Assembly (NCBI GenBank): GCA_024305405.1
Contig: JAKNDB010000068.1
Span: forward strand, 8,913,501-8,977,500
Direction: 5' to 3'
DNA from: Dirofilaria immitis
Lineage: Eukaryota > Nematoda > Chromadorea > Rhabditida > Onchocercidae
Length of the DNA stretch: 64,000 bases
Part shown: one piece after another, positions 1 through 25,013 of the stretch
How the letters are laid out: each line of letters opens with the position of its first letter
How positions within the stretch are numbered: position 1 is the first letter of the stretch
Notes under the pieces: generated by a model
What the model saw: the letters and a program-made list of their open reading frames with translations, nothing else
Told to the model about the DNA's origin: nothing
Database searches by the model: none
Position numbers and translations under genes: made by a program

Positions 1-99
1 AAATAAAGGCATTTTTTATCAGTCTTGAGACTCTTGCTTTTTCTTCTATGGAGGACTGGAAGAGGTTCGATTCCTATATGACCATACCCTCTTTTGCAG

Positions 100-9898
<9,799 letters not shown>

Positions 9899-12405
9899 TA
9901 ATGGTGAGTTTTTTAACAAGTTTTATTCAATGAATTATTTTTAGTTAACATATTTTACAGTATTTCAAATCAAAAGCGCTATGGAAAATAATGTTTTTTT
10001 AGGAAATAGCTATGTTTTCAAAAATTTCAAATATATGCAACGACTGGATACATTTAAATACATTCACTCAGCAACTAACCTCAACAACTCAGTTCCTCGC
10101 ATGCATGTTTGATCTAAAAGTGATCTGTAACAACTGTGACGAACCGTTTTTTTGTAACAACCTAACAATTATCATTCTTTTTCAACTTTTTATTCATCTC
10201 TCTTGGATTAAATCTCTTTATTGCCCTTTTGTTTACATGTTTGTTTCTAGTGTACTTTAATTTATATGAAGTTGCTATCCTTTTTCTCTATTCCTAATTT
10301 CGCATAATTTGTTTGGCAGGATAAGCTACATTCTTCAGATTTCTTAATTATATGAAAATTGAGACTAAGTTTGGGGAATTATGGTCCAGGTTATTTGCCA
10401 TATTAAGAAAATGGAACCGTCTACTTAAATAATAAAAGTTTGGAGATCTTTGATTTCCAAAAATAATTTGGAAACACATATTTTTAAGAATTTATTCTAA
10501 TTTTTCAGAAGTAATCCTATATGTATATTTTGACTGCCGTCGGTAACATCATAGACATGATTCTCAGAATACTCTTTTTATTTTTCATTTCCTTCTCGCG
10601 TATCAATTCGACAAATGGTACTTCATTTCATTATTTCACACCAACGAAGTATTTCTGTTCGTTTCTTGTATGTTCATTTTCTTCTTGCAGCACCACCGCA
10701 CTAAGCAACGTTTTGTCCTGGGAATCTTTTGATCCCAACTTTAATGTTGTTTGTACATAGTTCTTGACCATGCTTGTCATTTTTCAAGATTTATAAAATT
10801 GGATATGATCAATTATTTAAGATATTGGTTGCAATGCTCTAATTGAATCTCAAATCTACATGAGAAAGTGCAGTAGTAATGTTGCTGAAGTTTTTCATAC
10901 ATTCATACATTATTCTGCCTGGAACTGCATTGAATGTAAATTGTCTTTCAGTTTTCTTATGTTTACAAAATTGTCTTCGTAATCGATTAAAGTCCTCTCA
11001 TTTCTAACATCTTTTCTTAAGATAATATCACTCAATGTTCAAGTTTCTGTTTGATTGCTCGATAATGTTTCGGATTTTTGGAAATTCTTTTTCAGGATAT
11101 CTCTTAGAGATGCTTGATGTAATAAATACATAATGTGTGGTCGCGAGCACCGATAGAAGTTCGCTTTGATTTCTGCATAACTACTATTTTATTTTAAAAG
11201 TATTGTTGGAACACGGCACAGGAACAAGTACCGAACGGAGATTAAATCTTATGACCTGAGGCTGTTTTTGGTCAACCCGGCACTTGATATAACAATCAAA
11301 AATTTGAGCGAAAAATTAAGAAGTGACACAAAATAATTATTCAAATGATTAGTGACGTTACTATGTGTGGCATTTATCTGATGCTTAAACAACAAAACAT
11401 GACAGACTCGATAATTAATAGATCGAACCATTAACGGATCAATTGTTCAAATGTTAAATCAGTTTAACAAATATCGGTACATATATGCCATCTCTCCACA
11501 CCTCCATTTAAAATCAAACAAAATTTTTAAACATAATTTTATTAACAAGCAATAGTCCAATCAGTTTAGATCCAGTTGTAAAACTGTAAATTCAGTTTGT
11601 TCCGATAAAAAGCAGTAACATATCTCAACAGCTTTCTATGATACTAGATAAATTTCACATGAAGCAAATAATTCGTAACTCTGAAAAATCGTAAATACTC
11701 ATCTTAGAGGAAGCTTTTTGGATTCCTATATTATTGCAATGTTACATTAACACTTTAGCACACACACACAAACATTTATTATTTTGGGAATTTCAACTTG
11801 TCTTTTGTGTTTTGGATCACTGAAAACACAGGGAAAGCCAAATAACTGAACCGACTTGTCTCATTGGGCTTCACAGTATACTTCAAGAAAATTGTGCAAA
11901 ATTGCCATCAATATTTTGACTTTAAAATGAAGAGAAATGTGATTACAAAGAAAATTGGATTGTTTGCCATCACAAGGAACGGATGTTCAATTTTACGAAA
12001 CCAATTTTTAAATTATTACAATTACAAAATTGATCTCCTTGGAAATTCTGTGAATAAAGACCTCGTGTTTTTGATTGTTGGTAAGCATCAACACTTTTAT
12101 TATATATTCTGTATTTACAATTAAATATATGGTATTTTTATCATGTTTATAATACATGCAGAAAGCACTGAAACGCATTTTAGAAAATCATGGATTCTGC
12201 TTTCTGTTATGGTTTGAAGACGTGAGTTATTTATTATTGTACATCATTGTTACGAAATATGCACAGCAAAAGCATTCAATATGAGCAAAAATGTTACGTT
12301 TAACGAAAAATAAATTTTTCAGCTTAAGAAGAATCCGAATTTTTATTTTTTGACACTAACCATTTGTTGTGTCTAAATATTCATGTTAACCATCCAACAA
12401 CATTT
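9899..12405. other. Intergenic region after pde-2; one weak plus-strand ORF
   Basis: This presumably includes the pde-2 3' UTR. The only coding-like signal is around 11864-12222 (+). There an open frame ends at a GTAAGC donor near 12079 and is followed by a short exon-like block bounded by a GCAG acceptor at 12161 and a GTGAGT donor. Two frames stay open across that block, so I do not call a gene. No RNA gene was seen. Confidence 0.4.
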
Positions 12406-13436
12406 TCAGTCTGAAGAAGCTTCTATATTTGGAACATCTAGTTTTCGTCCACGTGTCCGTAAACGATTATCTATCTGCAAAACACATTGTTTTACGACGA
12501 GCATTATTTAGTTTGCAAACCTCATACTATCTAAAATTATTTTTATTCCTTAAATACACACAGAGGAATGTGAAGAAAAAGACTAACCAAGGATAATTTA
12601 CATTGAGCAAATGTATCTAATAATTGAAAACATCGTAATGGAACAGTATCGGAATGTGAACGCAAGCAATCCATTGCATGTCGATGCTCTTTTGGATACA
12701 ATCTGATTCCTAAAAATATAATACTTTAATTAATTGTTCTCAAGCAAATAAAGTAAAGAACAGTTTGTGTTATTTGAGAACTTACTATCCGTATAAAATT
12801 TTGTTATTTATCCAACAACTATTAATATTTATTCAAAATATGAAGTCAAATCTACCTTTTGAACAGATTTTGAAGAGATATAGATTAATTTTTAATTAAT
12901 TGGTCGCTATTAATTTATAACACAGTAAAAACTAAGCAAAATAAACTGCACCTTTGTTTTATAAATTATGCATTCCAATGCTTGATTTTCGGTTTTTTCT
13001 TATCAGGCTATCAAGGACATTTAAAATATTCATCTATTATCTGTTACTTATAATATACTTCAAAATGTTTACGTTAAAATGTAAATGGTAAGGAAATTAT
13101 GTGCGACAAAAATCAGCTATCTATCACACAAACAGAAAAGCCATAAATCTGATGGTTTCATTACTGTTACTTTGATCTTATCAAATAACTTAATATAACT
13201 TAATATTTAAAGACATTATCTAATATCAATTTCAACTGCACGAAAAGATCAATAATCCATTATCATCCACATTATTTGTTGTGAATCATTCAACCCTCCA
13301 ATCTCTCTTTCAGCTTTTCTCTTAAGCATATATTTACTTTAAGGCAACTTTTCAGTGCTTGTCGTATGTGATCACAAGCTCTGCCAGGCTTCTTTCTCGA
13401 CTTCTCTTCATCTCCCATTGGTACCTTTTCAGACAT
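12406..13436 (-). CDS. COA5/PET191-like cytochrome c oxidase assembly factor
   Basis: Small twin-cysteine mitochondrial protein of about 96 residues, needed in other eukaryotes for complex IV assembly. Exons on the minus strand: 13436-13338, 12709-12588 and 12474-12406, all phase 0. Exon 1 ends with a cysteine pair spaced like ACxxxRxALKSCL. Exon 2 continues ESDC, then MDCLRSH, RCFQLLDTFAQCK. Exon 3 gives IDNRLRTRGRKLD and stops. These align block by block with human COA5 (QSDCV, RQCLKE, ECKRS, LDNRARFRGRK). The human end GRKGY is replaced by a longer acidic tail. Exon 2 lacks one base in the T run at 12690-12693 (A run on the coding strand); adding it restores the cysteine frame and gives 41 whole codons. 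It is divergently arranged with the HP1 gene, with 509 bases between the start codons. Confidence 0.85.
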
Positions 13437-13945
13437 TACTTACCTGAAAGATATTTGTCGTTAAATTTAGTAACAGGATATGTCAGTGAAAGTTAAAGAC
13501 CGGATTTGTTCGCGGTCGCAAAATTATTATCGCAAAATACAAAAACAAAACGGAACAAATTTTCATTTACGGATACCCTTAAGTAACTCATTCCAAGCGA
13601 CTCGAACACTTTTAGCGAATTGCTCTCCTGCCAGATTACTTCGCTACATTTTTCCAACTTGTATATCTTCCGTTATGGTCAGGCCAAACCCAGCAGTGGA
13701 TGTCCGATTGATAATGCAGATTCAGATTAAGTGTGCGAGTTATATTGCTATCTTTATCGCAAGACAAACATTCTATTTCATTATATTTAAATCTGGTTAA
13801 GCATATGCCATCATTGTATAGCGATTATAGCTGCGATTATAGGGTGACATTATTTGTTGACCATTCATTAATTAATCGTAATTCTGCTCATTTTTATGTT
13901 GCATATAGTTGTGTTTGTGTCGAGGTTGAATTTTCAGTAGTATAA
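13437..13945. promoter_or_regulatory. Candidate bidirectional promoter between COA5-like and HP1-like genes
   Basis: Only 509 bases separate the two divergent start codons. On the HP1 side, a TTTTCAG acceptor ends at 13937, eight bases before the ATG. That position suits spliced-leader trans-splicing, which is common in nematodes. On the COA5 side, a TTTCAG also lies just upstream of the ATG on the minus strand. A plus-strand open frame in this gap (13480-13800) is more likely fortuitous than coding. Confidence 0.5.
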
Positions 13946-16149
<2,204 letters not shown>

Positions 16150-17276
16150 ATTTTTTATATTTGATTTTGTTAAGCACTCAACTTTCAAAGTTTTACTGCT
16201 TGTTTTTTTCCCGAAATATATTTGTAATTTATGCACTAGTTAGCGGATTATATCACGAGAGTTTCAGTCCATCATTTTCTTTAATCTTCCTTTGTCTGCC
16301 ATGATACTAGATTTGTATTTATTTCAGAAGAGAGGAAATATCTCTTTCGATTATTTTAATAGAAACTTGTCGTGCTTTTTTGTTTTACCTGCAGTTGTTT
16401 CTGGATAATGACTAAAAGCTAGTTTCCTTAATATATGTGAATTTTGGAAATGTCTGGAGCGCTTGCTTGAAAAATGTTGCTTGATTTTGATTTTGTTATC
16501 TTTGCTTGTTCATTAATCTATAGTAGTGAATTTGGTTTCTTCTTCCGTTTTGTTCTTTTTGAGAATAAAATCCTTTTAAAAAATCCTTGTTTTTGGTCGT
16601 TTCTGTTGCTATTCAAGGAAAAATACAAAGAAATTTTTTGATATTTTTCTGATTCGGTTGGAGAGAGCCAAGGACTATCCAAAAACTGAAATATGCAACT
16701 TGTTTGATTTTATATATACATAAATACTTCTTCAAATATAATACCATTATGATATATTCTTCGATTACGCATGTCGTTTTCTAATCTGCTACTCCTTAGT
16801 CTATTGTTTTTCGAAATATTGGATAAATTTTGGAAAGATAATTTGTAATGGTGATGGAAGTAGAGGTGTTTCTTACATTCATGATATGCAGTGTAGTATT
16901 ATAAAAAATAATCGATTTTGATATTTTTTGCAGACATTTGGATATATATTAATTCTGTTTACTGTAGTGAAATAAAACATCCTTAACATTCTCTACAAAT
17001 ATTATCTGTTTTTTTGCTCATTTTAAATTAAAAATCGATAATTCAATTTTATATAACCAGGAAAACTTCAAAAGAAAAATCTTAAAATAATGCTTTCTTA
17101 TTATTTTTCTATAAATTTTCTCATAGATGAAATCTTTTTCATATCGATATAAATTTATTGTTTTTTATTGTTATAAACTGTTGCTTTTTCAGCCTGGTGA
17201 GGCAGATCTTGCTCCAGTTAAAGTTAGTACATATGAGGGCAGTACTTCTCGTTTTTTCATAATATTCATAATAATC
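16150..17276. other. Spacer between HP1-like gene and next gene
   Basis: AT-rich with no coding signal, except a possible exon from the TTTTCAG at 17186-17192 that would extend the downstream frame upstream of its first ATG. That stretch encodes GEADLAPVK, faintly like the EADL segment of HP1 chromoshadow domains. I treat this as coincidence or as a 5' exon of the next gene. Confidence 0.4.
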
Positions 17277-18992
17277 ATGAATGTGGCAGAGAAGCTCCAG
17301 TTATCCAAGTGAGGATTACTGCTTACAAAATAATGTAAAATATTGCGCATGGAATTAAGGATAATATTTTTTTATACTAAGTTCCAGAAGGTCATCCGAA
17401 CTAAAAGGAGTGATTGTTAAGTTGGAGAAATATTGGCTCACCATTTCTGTAATTTCACCAATGGTTGAAGTGGATTCTTTCGAAGTAAGTCCAGATCTTA
17501 TTTGCAGTCGAGTTAATTTGAATGTTTGGGAACAGTCAATTAATAGAATGATATAAACGGTATAAATTCCAAGATAGTAAGTACTGAGAAATGTTCCCAC
17601 TCGAATTTATTAGTGAACTTAACGAAAACTTCATTATGTTTTAAAGTACCATTTTATTTCTGCATCTGATTTGACTTTTTCGTGTTTTCAGGTCAAATTA
17701 GAAAATGTTACTTCATCAAAAACCCTAAAGTTAGGTTCTTGGGTAGTTTTGCACATTGATGGACAAAATGTCTATCGAATTGTGCGACAGTGCGATGAAA
17801 TTCTTCCAACCTATATTTACAAAGATTTCGTTCTTGTAAGTGAGGACTTGACAGGTTTCATGCTTTTTTAAATGTATTTCATTCGTTTCATCTGGTTACA
17901 TTATCCGTTAAAATAATAATTGCTTTGCAGCGGATGCATAGATTTGCAATTTTTTGATCGCATTAAGAGTTTTTGCATTAATTTTGTATCTTTCAGAATT
18001 TTTAGTAATGCACTTACATTATGTAATTTAGTAATAAATTGAGCAATTTGTTCACAGCTATTCTGAAACAACCTTATTCAGCTTAGAACAAATATATGTT
18101 TTCAACAAAAGGAACAAGAGGGATATGGTCAATGGGTTTGGTCGCCAGTATTAGGACGAATCGCAGCAGTTTGTCATGAAAATACAAGCCGAAGCAAACA
18201 TATATAGCATTTGTAGCGAGGTTCTTAATTTTGAACTGAGAAGATTTTTGAATGATATATGATTTAAAATCAGTGACTTCCAAAACAACTGATTTCAGAA
18301 AACCAACAAAATATCAGCTTATTATTGAATATAACTGGATGCTTACAAAGTATATTGAAGAACTTAATCTCAACTCACAGTTGGATGTCGTATGTGTTTA
18401 GTAACAATATCTAAGTTTGCTAATTACAAAATTTCCACTTTCTTCTGACGAAAGCGAACTATACCATTTTTTTTTCAGATATTCCAGGAATATAGGATTT
18501 GTAGTGGACGAAAAAGTTATTTCAACAAGGAATATGGAGTTCATTACAATGAGGATAATTACTGTGGAAGTGTTATGGATTACAAGCATCTTTTTTTCGA
18601 TCCAGTAGAAAAGCAACCTAAGGTATTGAAGTGTTTTATAGAGAGAGAGAAAGGAAAACAAAGGAAAGAAAAATTTTCGATAAGTCGGCGAATAAAACGT
18701 TCACTATTCTTTTAATCTCTTATAGGAAAACGAGAATTTCAGACTTCTTTTTGACTTAAAAAAAAAAGGAAAAACATTTTTATTTTCACTACAGCGAGAC
18801 TTTGTAATTCACTACAGCGAGACTTTGTAATTTGCACCTAAAAACTATCTACAGATACAGAATTCCGTCAACACCAATGTTTACGCTACTATAACGAAGG
18901 TGATCTCGAACCCAAATATTAGAATAGCTATGCAGAATTATCGGCCTAAAGAACTCCTCAGTATATGTGAGGCTCTTGATCTAAAGTTTTAG
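17277..18992 (+). CDS. Unrecognised conserved-looking protein, about 261 residues
   Basis: Seven exons with consistent phases: 17277-17308, 17388-17484, 17692-17835, 18082-18220, 18299-18389, 18479-18622, 18855-18992. The N-terminal half reads as alternating short hydrophobic strands (LKGVIVKLEKYWLTISVI, KLGSWVVLHIDGQ), which could be a beta-barrel such as an OB-like fold. The C-terminal half has many aromatic and paired residues (YCGSVMDYKHLFFDP). No signal peptide or membrane segment is seen. Exon 18082-18220 lacks one base in the A run 18179-18182; with it, the frame runs through to the GAG/GTTCTT donor and joins the next exon in phase 2. The stop TAG at 18990 overlaps a strong GTAAGT donor (TTTTA/GTAAGT), so the gene may continue, perhaps toward the exon at 20058. 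I do not recognise the family. Confidence 0.65.
18785..18830. repeat. Perfect 23-bp tandem duplication
   Basis: Two identical 23-base units (18785-18807 and 18808-18830) start TTCACTACAGCGAG and lie directly before the acceptor of the last exon of the preceding gene. Each unit contains a CTACAG like the real acceptor at 18854. Confidence 0.95.
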
Positions 18993-20057
18993 TAAGTCTT
19001 CCTTTTATCAATATTATTTGGTATTTTGTTATTAAATACGCCGACTAAGTAGGATCCTAGTTGTAATGTTCCTGAATTAAAAGATATGTCCAAATGATCA
19101 GGAGAAGAGTGACCAGTACTTTTCGATAAAAATGAATTGACCATATGCAATAGGATGATAAAATCTTTTCTGCTTTGAAAATATATTTTTAGGTGATCAA
19201 AGAGATTTTAAATGTCGATAGAGTTCTATGAAAAATGAAGTTTATTAATTGGATTTGAAGTACATCCGAATTTACCAAGATTTATTCATTGACGAAGTTC
19301 TTATTGTTGTGCGTATTTTCATTTGCTCCTTTCCCTATTTTTATTATCATTTATTTCCTTTTTATACTACTCTTTTCCCGCTTTCTTTGTTTTAAGTTGC
19401 GCTTGAACTGATTGATTTAATATGAATTATTAGTGTTGTTTTCATAACAGAACTTATTTCCTTTACATTGCGCTTCCCATTTTTCTAGTTGTTTTTTGCA
19501 TGACTTGATTTAGCAAAATACGGATTAATAAAACAGAAAAATAAAAGTAAATTTAGTTTGTTACCCTCTGTGTCCTGTGTGATTTAATTTAATTTTAGTT
19601 TTTCTTGGTGCAAAAAATATTAAGAATGAAAGAGATTTACACTATGATGAGAGATTAGTCGGTTGAATTCTCGGAGATTCGGTGCTCTTTTAGGATCTTC
19701 ATTATATGTCTGCATTGTTAAATTTTCTTTTCTTTTTTTTGACAACTTATTAATTTTTTGGAACAGATTTATAAATAATATTTAAATAGTTTGCAATAGG
19801 GATTCATCTTCGATCGTTCAACGAAATTAGAAAGAGCAAATACAATATTTTGTTTGGCAATTATTCTGCATTGTAACTAAAAAAATCTATTCAAAACTTA
19901 TTTTGCGCGTATCGTATTTATTGCATCTGAGAAAAGAACCTGGTCTATTCATGTTATTTATTTTCCTATGAACTAAGCGGACTAGCTTGCCTTGTTGCAC
20001 TTAATCTTTGAAGATTCGAGATTATCTCAAATTTTAAGTAAGTATTACAGGATATAG

Positions 20058-20162
20058 ATTCGTCTGCATCCACTAATATCTAGAGAAAAGTATCAACATT
20101 TAATGTCAAGTGATGGAACACCAAACGACGCTTCCAAAATGATTGTTGCTGCTTTGCTTTAA
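20058..20162 (+). CDS. Isolated terminal-exon candidate (34 codons)
   Basis: After a GATATAG acceptor the frame reads IRLHPLISREKYQ, then HLMSSDGTPNDASKMIVAAL, then stops. The composition is strongly protein-like and unlike its surroundings. It would fit as the last exon of the unrecognised gene ending near 18992, but I found no phase-compatible linker exon between them. On the opposite strand a 98-codon ORF (20455-20159) overlaps its end; that ORF lacks splice or composition support. Confidence 0.35.
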   Translation: MRLHPLISREKYQHLMSSDGTPNDASKMIVAALL

Positions 20163-21552
20163 AATATATTCCAAAACGTCCTGCCTTTTTTTTTGCTTAT
20201 TTTGTTGCAAAATAGTTGTGTGATAGCTTTGCATATTATATGATGATAGGAAGATGCAAACTTGCATGCAGGGAACTCGGGAATACTTGTCGTTGCATAA
20301 TGTAACAATTGATCACCGCTTTTCAACATAACTTCTGTATGGATGGAATTAATTGAGCAGTGGTTTTTTATTTCGAACATGGAGCACTTATTCTGTTTCC
20401 TCCATCTTCTTTTTCTTTCGTCTTTCTTTATTGATGAATCGTCTAGTAATTTCATGTATAGATATAAAAATCTAAATATTTAAAACTTATTTTTAAAGCG
20501 TATTATTACCGTAGAAGTATGCACAAATAAAATGCAAATAGTGTACCTTTTTGTTATCGTTTCAGGTAATTTTTTTGTAAGTGATTTGTTGGAAGTAGGA
20601 AGTATGCTTTCTAAAGTTTGATATGAAGAAAAATTTTAATACGAATTGTTTAATTGATCATTTCTATTAAATCTATTGTTCGCTTATTATTTTCTTCAAA
20701 TTAAGACTTTGCAAGTCCTCACAGCTGAGAAATATAAATTTCGAAGGAAAACTACGATTGCATAAAACAAATTAGCTTCCTTCCAACCGAAAATGCTTTT
20801 CTTATGTTACAGGGTTGGAGCCAAAACGGATGAATTTTGGCACCAATTGAATGCGTTATCTGAGTTAAACTTGATGAGATGATTAATTTTTAGAGAATTC
20901 AAGGCGTTGACCAAATACAGTTCTCTCTGTTGTTGTTAATGACTGATAAAACGGGAATGCACAAAATAGACAACAATACACTCACAAACTTGTTATCGAA
21001 TCATAGATTTCCCTGAAAATCACGGTAAACACTTATAAGTCAGGGAACCAATTGTTTTCATTCCGGGTCTTTTGGTCTTGTCATTTTTTTGACCTGGTGA
21101 CTCAATAATGTGGTTTCCAGGCATATATTAATGGATATATATGGAGAGGGAAGTGGGAGGTGTTTCGGATACAAAGGTTCGGTATATGCTTTTATTCACT
21201 AATTCTTGGAGTGCAAGACCAAAGTCATTATATGGAGAAATATTTTCTATTTTTTACGTTACATTCTCATTTATGACAATTTTAGGATTTCAGTTCTCCT
21301 GACCGTTAACAGCATTAGTCGGTTATGATCTGTATTGAATATCGCAGTTAGCTATTATTAATGGAGAATATCGCGTAATCAGTAGTGATCAACAGATACA
21401 TTCATCGCGCTAGTTTCAATAAAATTGCATCCTTTTATCATTCGTGCGAGTCCTTTTCGTAATCATTTTCTTTGAAGTAGTTCTTAAGTGCAAATCGAGA
21501 TTTCAGTTATTTTAGATCAAAGCGATTACTTTGAGGGCATACAGGCAGAACA

Positions 21553-24500
21553 ATGTCAACAAAGGATCTGTCAAAGATGACGGTATTTTGCATTATTAAA
21601 CTATTCATTTGTGTAATTATCTAGCATTTGTCGTGGATTTTTAGTCGCGAAGTATGATGTCGAATATTAACCAAATACCACCAGTGTTTCAACGGATTGA
21701 TTTGTCGTGTTAGTTGACCAGCTTACTGTGGTTCGCTGAGGTGAATTGAGTTGAGTTGTGTTGTATTGAGCTATGCTGAGTTGGATTGAATTGGGCTGGT
21801 TGGAACTGTGTTGATGTCCAGCCGATAGTAAAAACTTTTATTCGAAAAAGATGCACGTTTCATTATGCAATAGGATTTATATAGATGGGAAAGTGGGAGT
21901 AGGTTTCTCATTAGCAACGGGCTGTTAAGATTCAATTACAACCTAGACGAATCCAGTGAGAAGATTAGGATAAGAATTTGGACAAAAATATGAATTTTAG
22001 ATAAATATTATAAGCGATTGCTAACAAAGGCGTTTTCCATGGGAATGAGCTCGATAAGAACAAAAACAAAAAAGACGTGGGAACCTAAGTAATGTAAAAT
22101 TGGTTAAATGACTCATAATATTGTTGACATTTATTTACAATGAAAAATTTATTTGATGGTTCATTTAATCGAAATCTCACGAATGCGAATTCGCGACAAC
22201 ATTAATAGAATCTTATGATTACGATTGAGCTGATTAATTACAAGTGTTAGGAAGCGCGCTTTAAATTGAATTTCTAGAATGAATTAGATTTTATCTGTAT
22301 ATGATTGAAATATTTTTGGATAGTAGTTTGCGAGCAGTGTTATTATAAACAAACTGCAATTCAAATTAAATGGTTATTTCTAAGCTTTCTTAATTGAAAA
22401 ATATCTAAAATAAGTGATTAGTGTATGTGTGTTATCGGAATTGTCTGAATGGAAATAAAAAATGCGTTGCAATATGTATATTTTTTTATAATTTCATAGT
22501 TAACAGGTTGTTCAACTGCGAGAGCAACTACGGTCTCGTGGTCTCCCAACAGATGGTACGAAGGCTGCGTTAATTGAACGTCTCAAAGGAAGTTATGCTG
22601 TCGAAGATACAATACTAGATGCCAGCGCTTCAAAAGACAGCTTAGGTGAATTGATTGACACAATTTTATTTAGTTTATTTTTGCTATTTTTAGAATAATT
22701 AGAAGTCAGGTTTCTCAGAACTGAAAATTGGATTCATTTGCAGTTGAAGAGATTTGTCTTAATTTCTGGATTGTTTTGCTGCATAGATGAAATTAAATTA
22801 TAAAGAATTTTTTGAGTTATGTATCTCATATGATATTATCCATTCATCATTTAAAATATCCACTGGTCGCATGTTTGGTGTGTAGTTTAAAAATCGTGAT
22901 ATATGCAAATATTTTATAGAGGAAGCAGTGCTGGAAGGTGCAATAAATGAAGACGATATTTTGGGACCAGATACTTCAGTTAAAAAGAAGGTATGCTTGA
23001 ATTACTGATTGTTTGCTTTCAAATAAGATAATCGCCAAAGATTTCTTGAAATCTGTCTGTATTTTTACAGATTGGGAGTTTTTTATATTATGATAGGCAC
23101 TAGCCTAGTTTTACTAGAAAAACTAATTAAAGATCAAGAAAAAAATTTATCAATTCTTTTTAACAATATTTTTTTCCATCTTTAATTTTAATCTAAACTG
23201 TCTTCACAGATAAATATAATTAATACATCTTTGAAGGTAGTTAAAAAACGTGTTTTGTGGGTCGAGTCTCCTTTGAAGAAGGCAAATCCAAAAAAGTTAT
23301 TTGTTTAAATAATGTCGTACTGCTGCCATTTGGCCTAAATATCGGTACGACATTGCTGTATAACCCGAAATCAACGTTTATGAACTGTTGTATATTTTAG
23401 AATATAGGGGTTCATGATGTTAGCAAAATAATATTTTGACAGAAATTTAGTTTTGGAAGTATAAAAAAGTAATAGTTCAAGTTCTTTTATTTTCAAAGCT
23501 AGTGTATGGAAAACTCTTGATTGATCTTTAAATTAACAAAGTTTTTAATTAGAAAAACTAAGCGAATTGTTACTTTATGAATTCTTAAGTTATTTATTCG
23601 TCGCAAATATATTTGCCTTCTCAATTTACTCCAAAAACCTTGGTAAGAAATTTTTCCAGGAAGATTCAGCTCCTACGGCATCAGTACCAGTAATGATGTC
23701 ATCAGTACATATGTCTGGAGAGTTCAAAATTAATCAGCAAACTGAAGTAAACAAGAAGACGGAAGCAATGATTGATTCACTGGATACTAAATTGAAACGG
23801 GCTCAGCGTTTTGGTTTACCGCTATCCGACAAACACGTCAAACAGAAGCGCACTGAACGGCAATTATATAATTTTTTATGATTATAGCATATAGAAATTT
23901 CGAATGCAATTCGATAGCTAATATTAGTTAATGATTTGAATTATAATTTGTGAATAAATTCGCATAGCTTGCCATTGTTTTTTATAAAATGAAGATTTTT
24001 TTATACTGTCTCTTTAATCGAATGTTAAGAATTCAAGTTTTTTTTTTTTGAAGATTCGGCACGCAATTAAGTACAGCTGTAAATGCCAATGAAATTCTCG
24101 CAGAGAAGAAAAAAAAAGGGCAGAGAGGTTTGTGTGCAGAAACATTTTACGTATTATTTTCTAGAAACTGAACATTAAATATGATGAAGCCAGCAGAATA
24201 TTTCTAATCATATTGTGGAACGTTGGCTAAAAATGCTGTATGTGTTCATTAAGGCAGTGGTTTCCATCACTAAAGAAATTTAATATTTCCTTCTCTTAGA
24301 ACTGCCTCATGGCCAAATGCTGTTTGCTGCAGAATTAATTTCATAGAAAATAAAAGTTTCTTAGTAAATTTTGTTCTTTGTTATGAGGAGAAACTCAAAA
24401 ATCTAATTATAAATGGATTATAGATTTGGTGTTGTCAGTGAAACTGAAAAAATGCAGGAAATTTTAGATAGACGAGCTAAAAGGTAATCGTTGATGCATA

Positions 24501-25013
24501 TGAAGAGTTAAGTCATCAGTACTTTTAGGCATTAATATCGAATATGGAAAGACTTCAAAATCTTAACATTTAAATTTTGATAAATCTTCTATAGTTTATT
24601 GGATTAATAGTGCCATTTTATTCCTTTTATAGGTTTGGAATTGATAAAATCCATGCGACTATTGGTGACGTTGAGAAAGCCTCCTTGCAGGTATTAGAAA
24701 GACGCCGAGAACGTTTTGGTTCATGTTCTGAAGAGGCTGAGGTATCTTTGTCCTTTGCCAAGTTTATTATATTTCACCACTTTCAAAACATTGATAAATT
24801 TTGTTAAAGTTGAGCAGGTCGCTTAGCAAGAATATTATATTATTGTTAGAAAAATGGCGTTCATCAAGTGCTGATGAAAGATATCTTTCACTCAAGGAGA
24901 AATGAACTAATGGATTTATTTTTAGATATTTTTTTAAATTAATGCATAATTAATTTACAGTTGGAAATAAAAAGCAGAGACGCGCTGAACGATTTGGATT
25001 AAATAAGCATTGA
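21553..25013 (+). CDS. SARNP/Tho1-like SAP-domain nuclear RNA-export protein
   Basis: In other animals SARNP (CIP29/Hcc-1) binds nucleic acid and the TREX helicase in mRNA export. Exons: 21553-21582, 22507-22645, 22920-22990, 23660-23859, 24424-24483, 24633-24741, 24961-25013; about 220 residues (human 210). The SAP motif (residues ~10-45) reads VQLREQLRSRGLPTDGTKAA then LIERL. An acidic stretch EDDILGPDTS follows. The C-terminal half has the family's repeated (K/R)RxxRFG motif: KRAQRFGLP, KRTERFGVV, RRAKRFGID, RRRERFGSC, RRAERFGLN. The 23859/24424 join works only as a GC-AG intron. The last exon lacks one base in the A run 24969-24973; adding it gives IKKQRRAERFG. A 27-base exon at 23210-23236 is optional, since both flanks are phase 0. 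A degenerate TTGAG-like repeat lies in intron 1 near 21736-21815. Confidence 0.85.
21736..21815. repeat. Degenerate TTGAG/TTGTG pentamer repeat
   Basis: About 80 bases of imperfect five-base units (TTGAG, TTGTG, TTGGA) in intron 1 of the SARNP-like gene. No gene signal is associated with it. Confidence 0.7.

Noticed and set aside
17193..17222. GEADLAPVK as a missing HP1 chromoshadow exon
   Set aside because: The HP1 gene already ends in a complete, phase-consistent chromoshadow domain at 16149.
20159..20455. 98-codon minus-strand ORF
   Set aside because: No splice context or recognisable motif; it overlaps a better plus-strand exon candidate.
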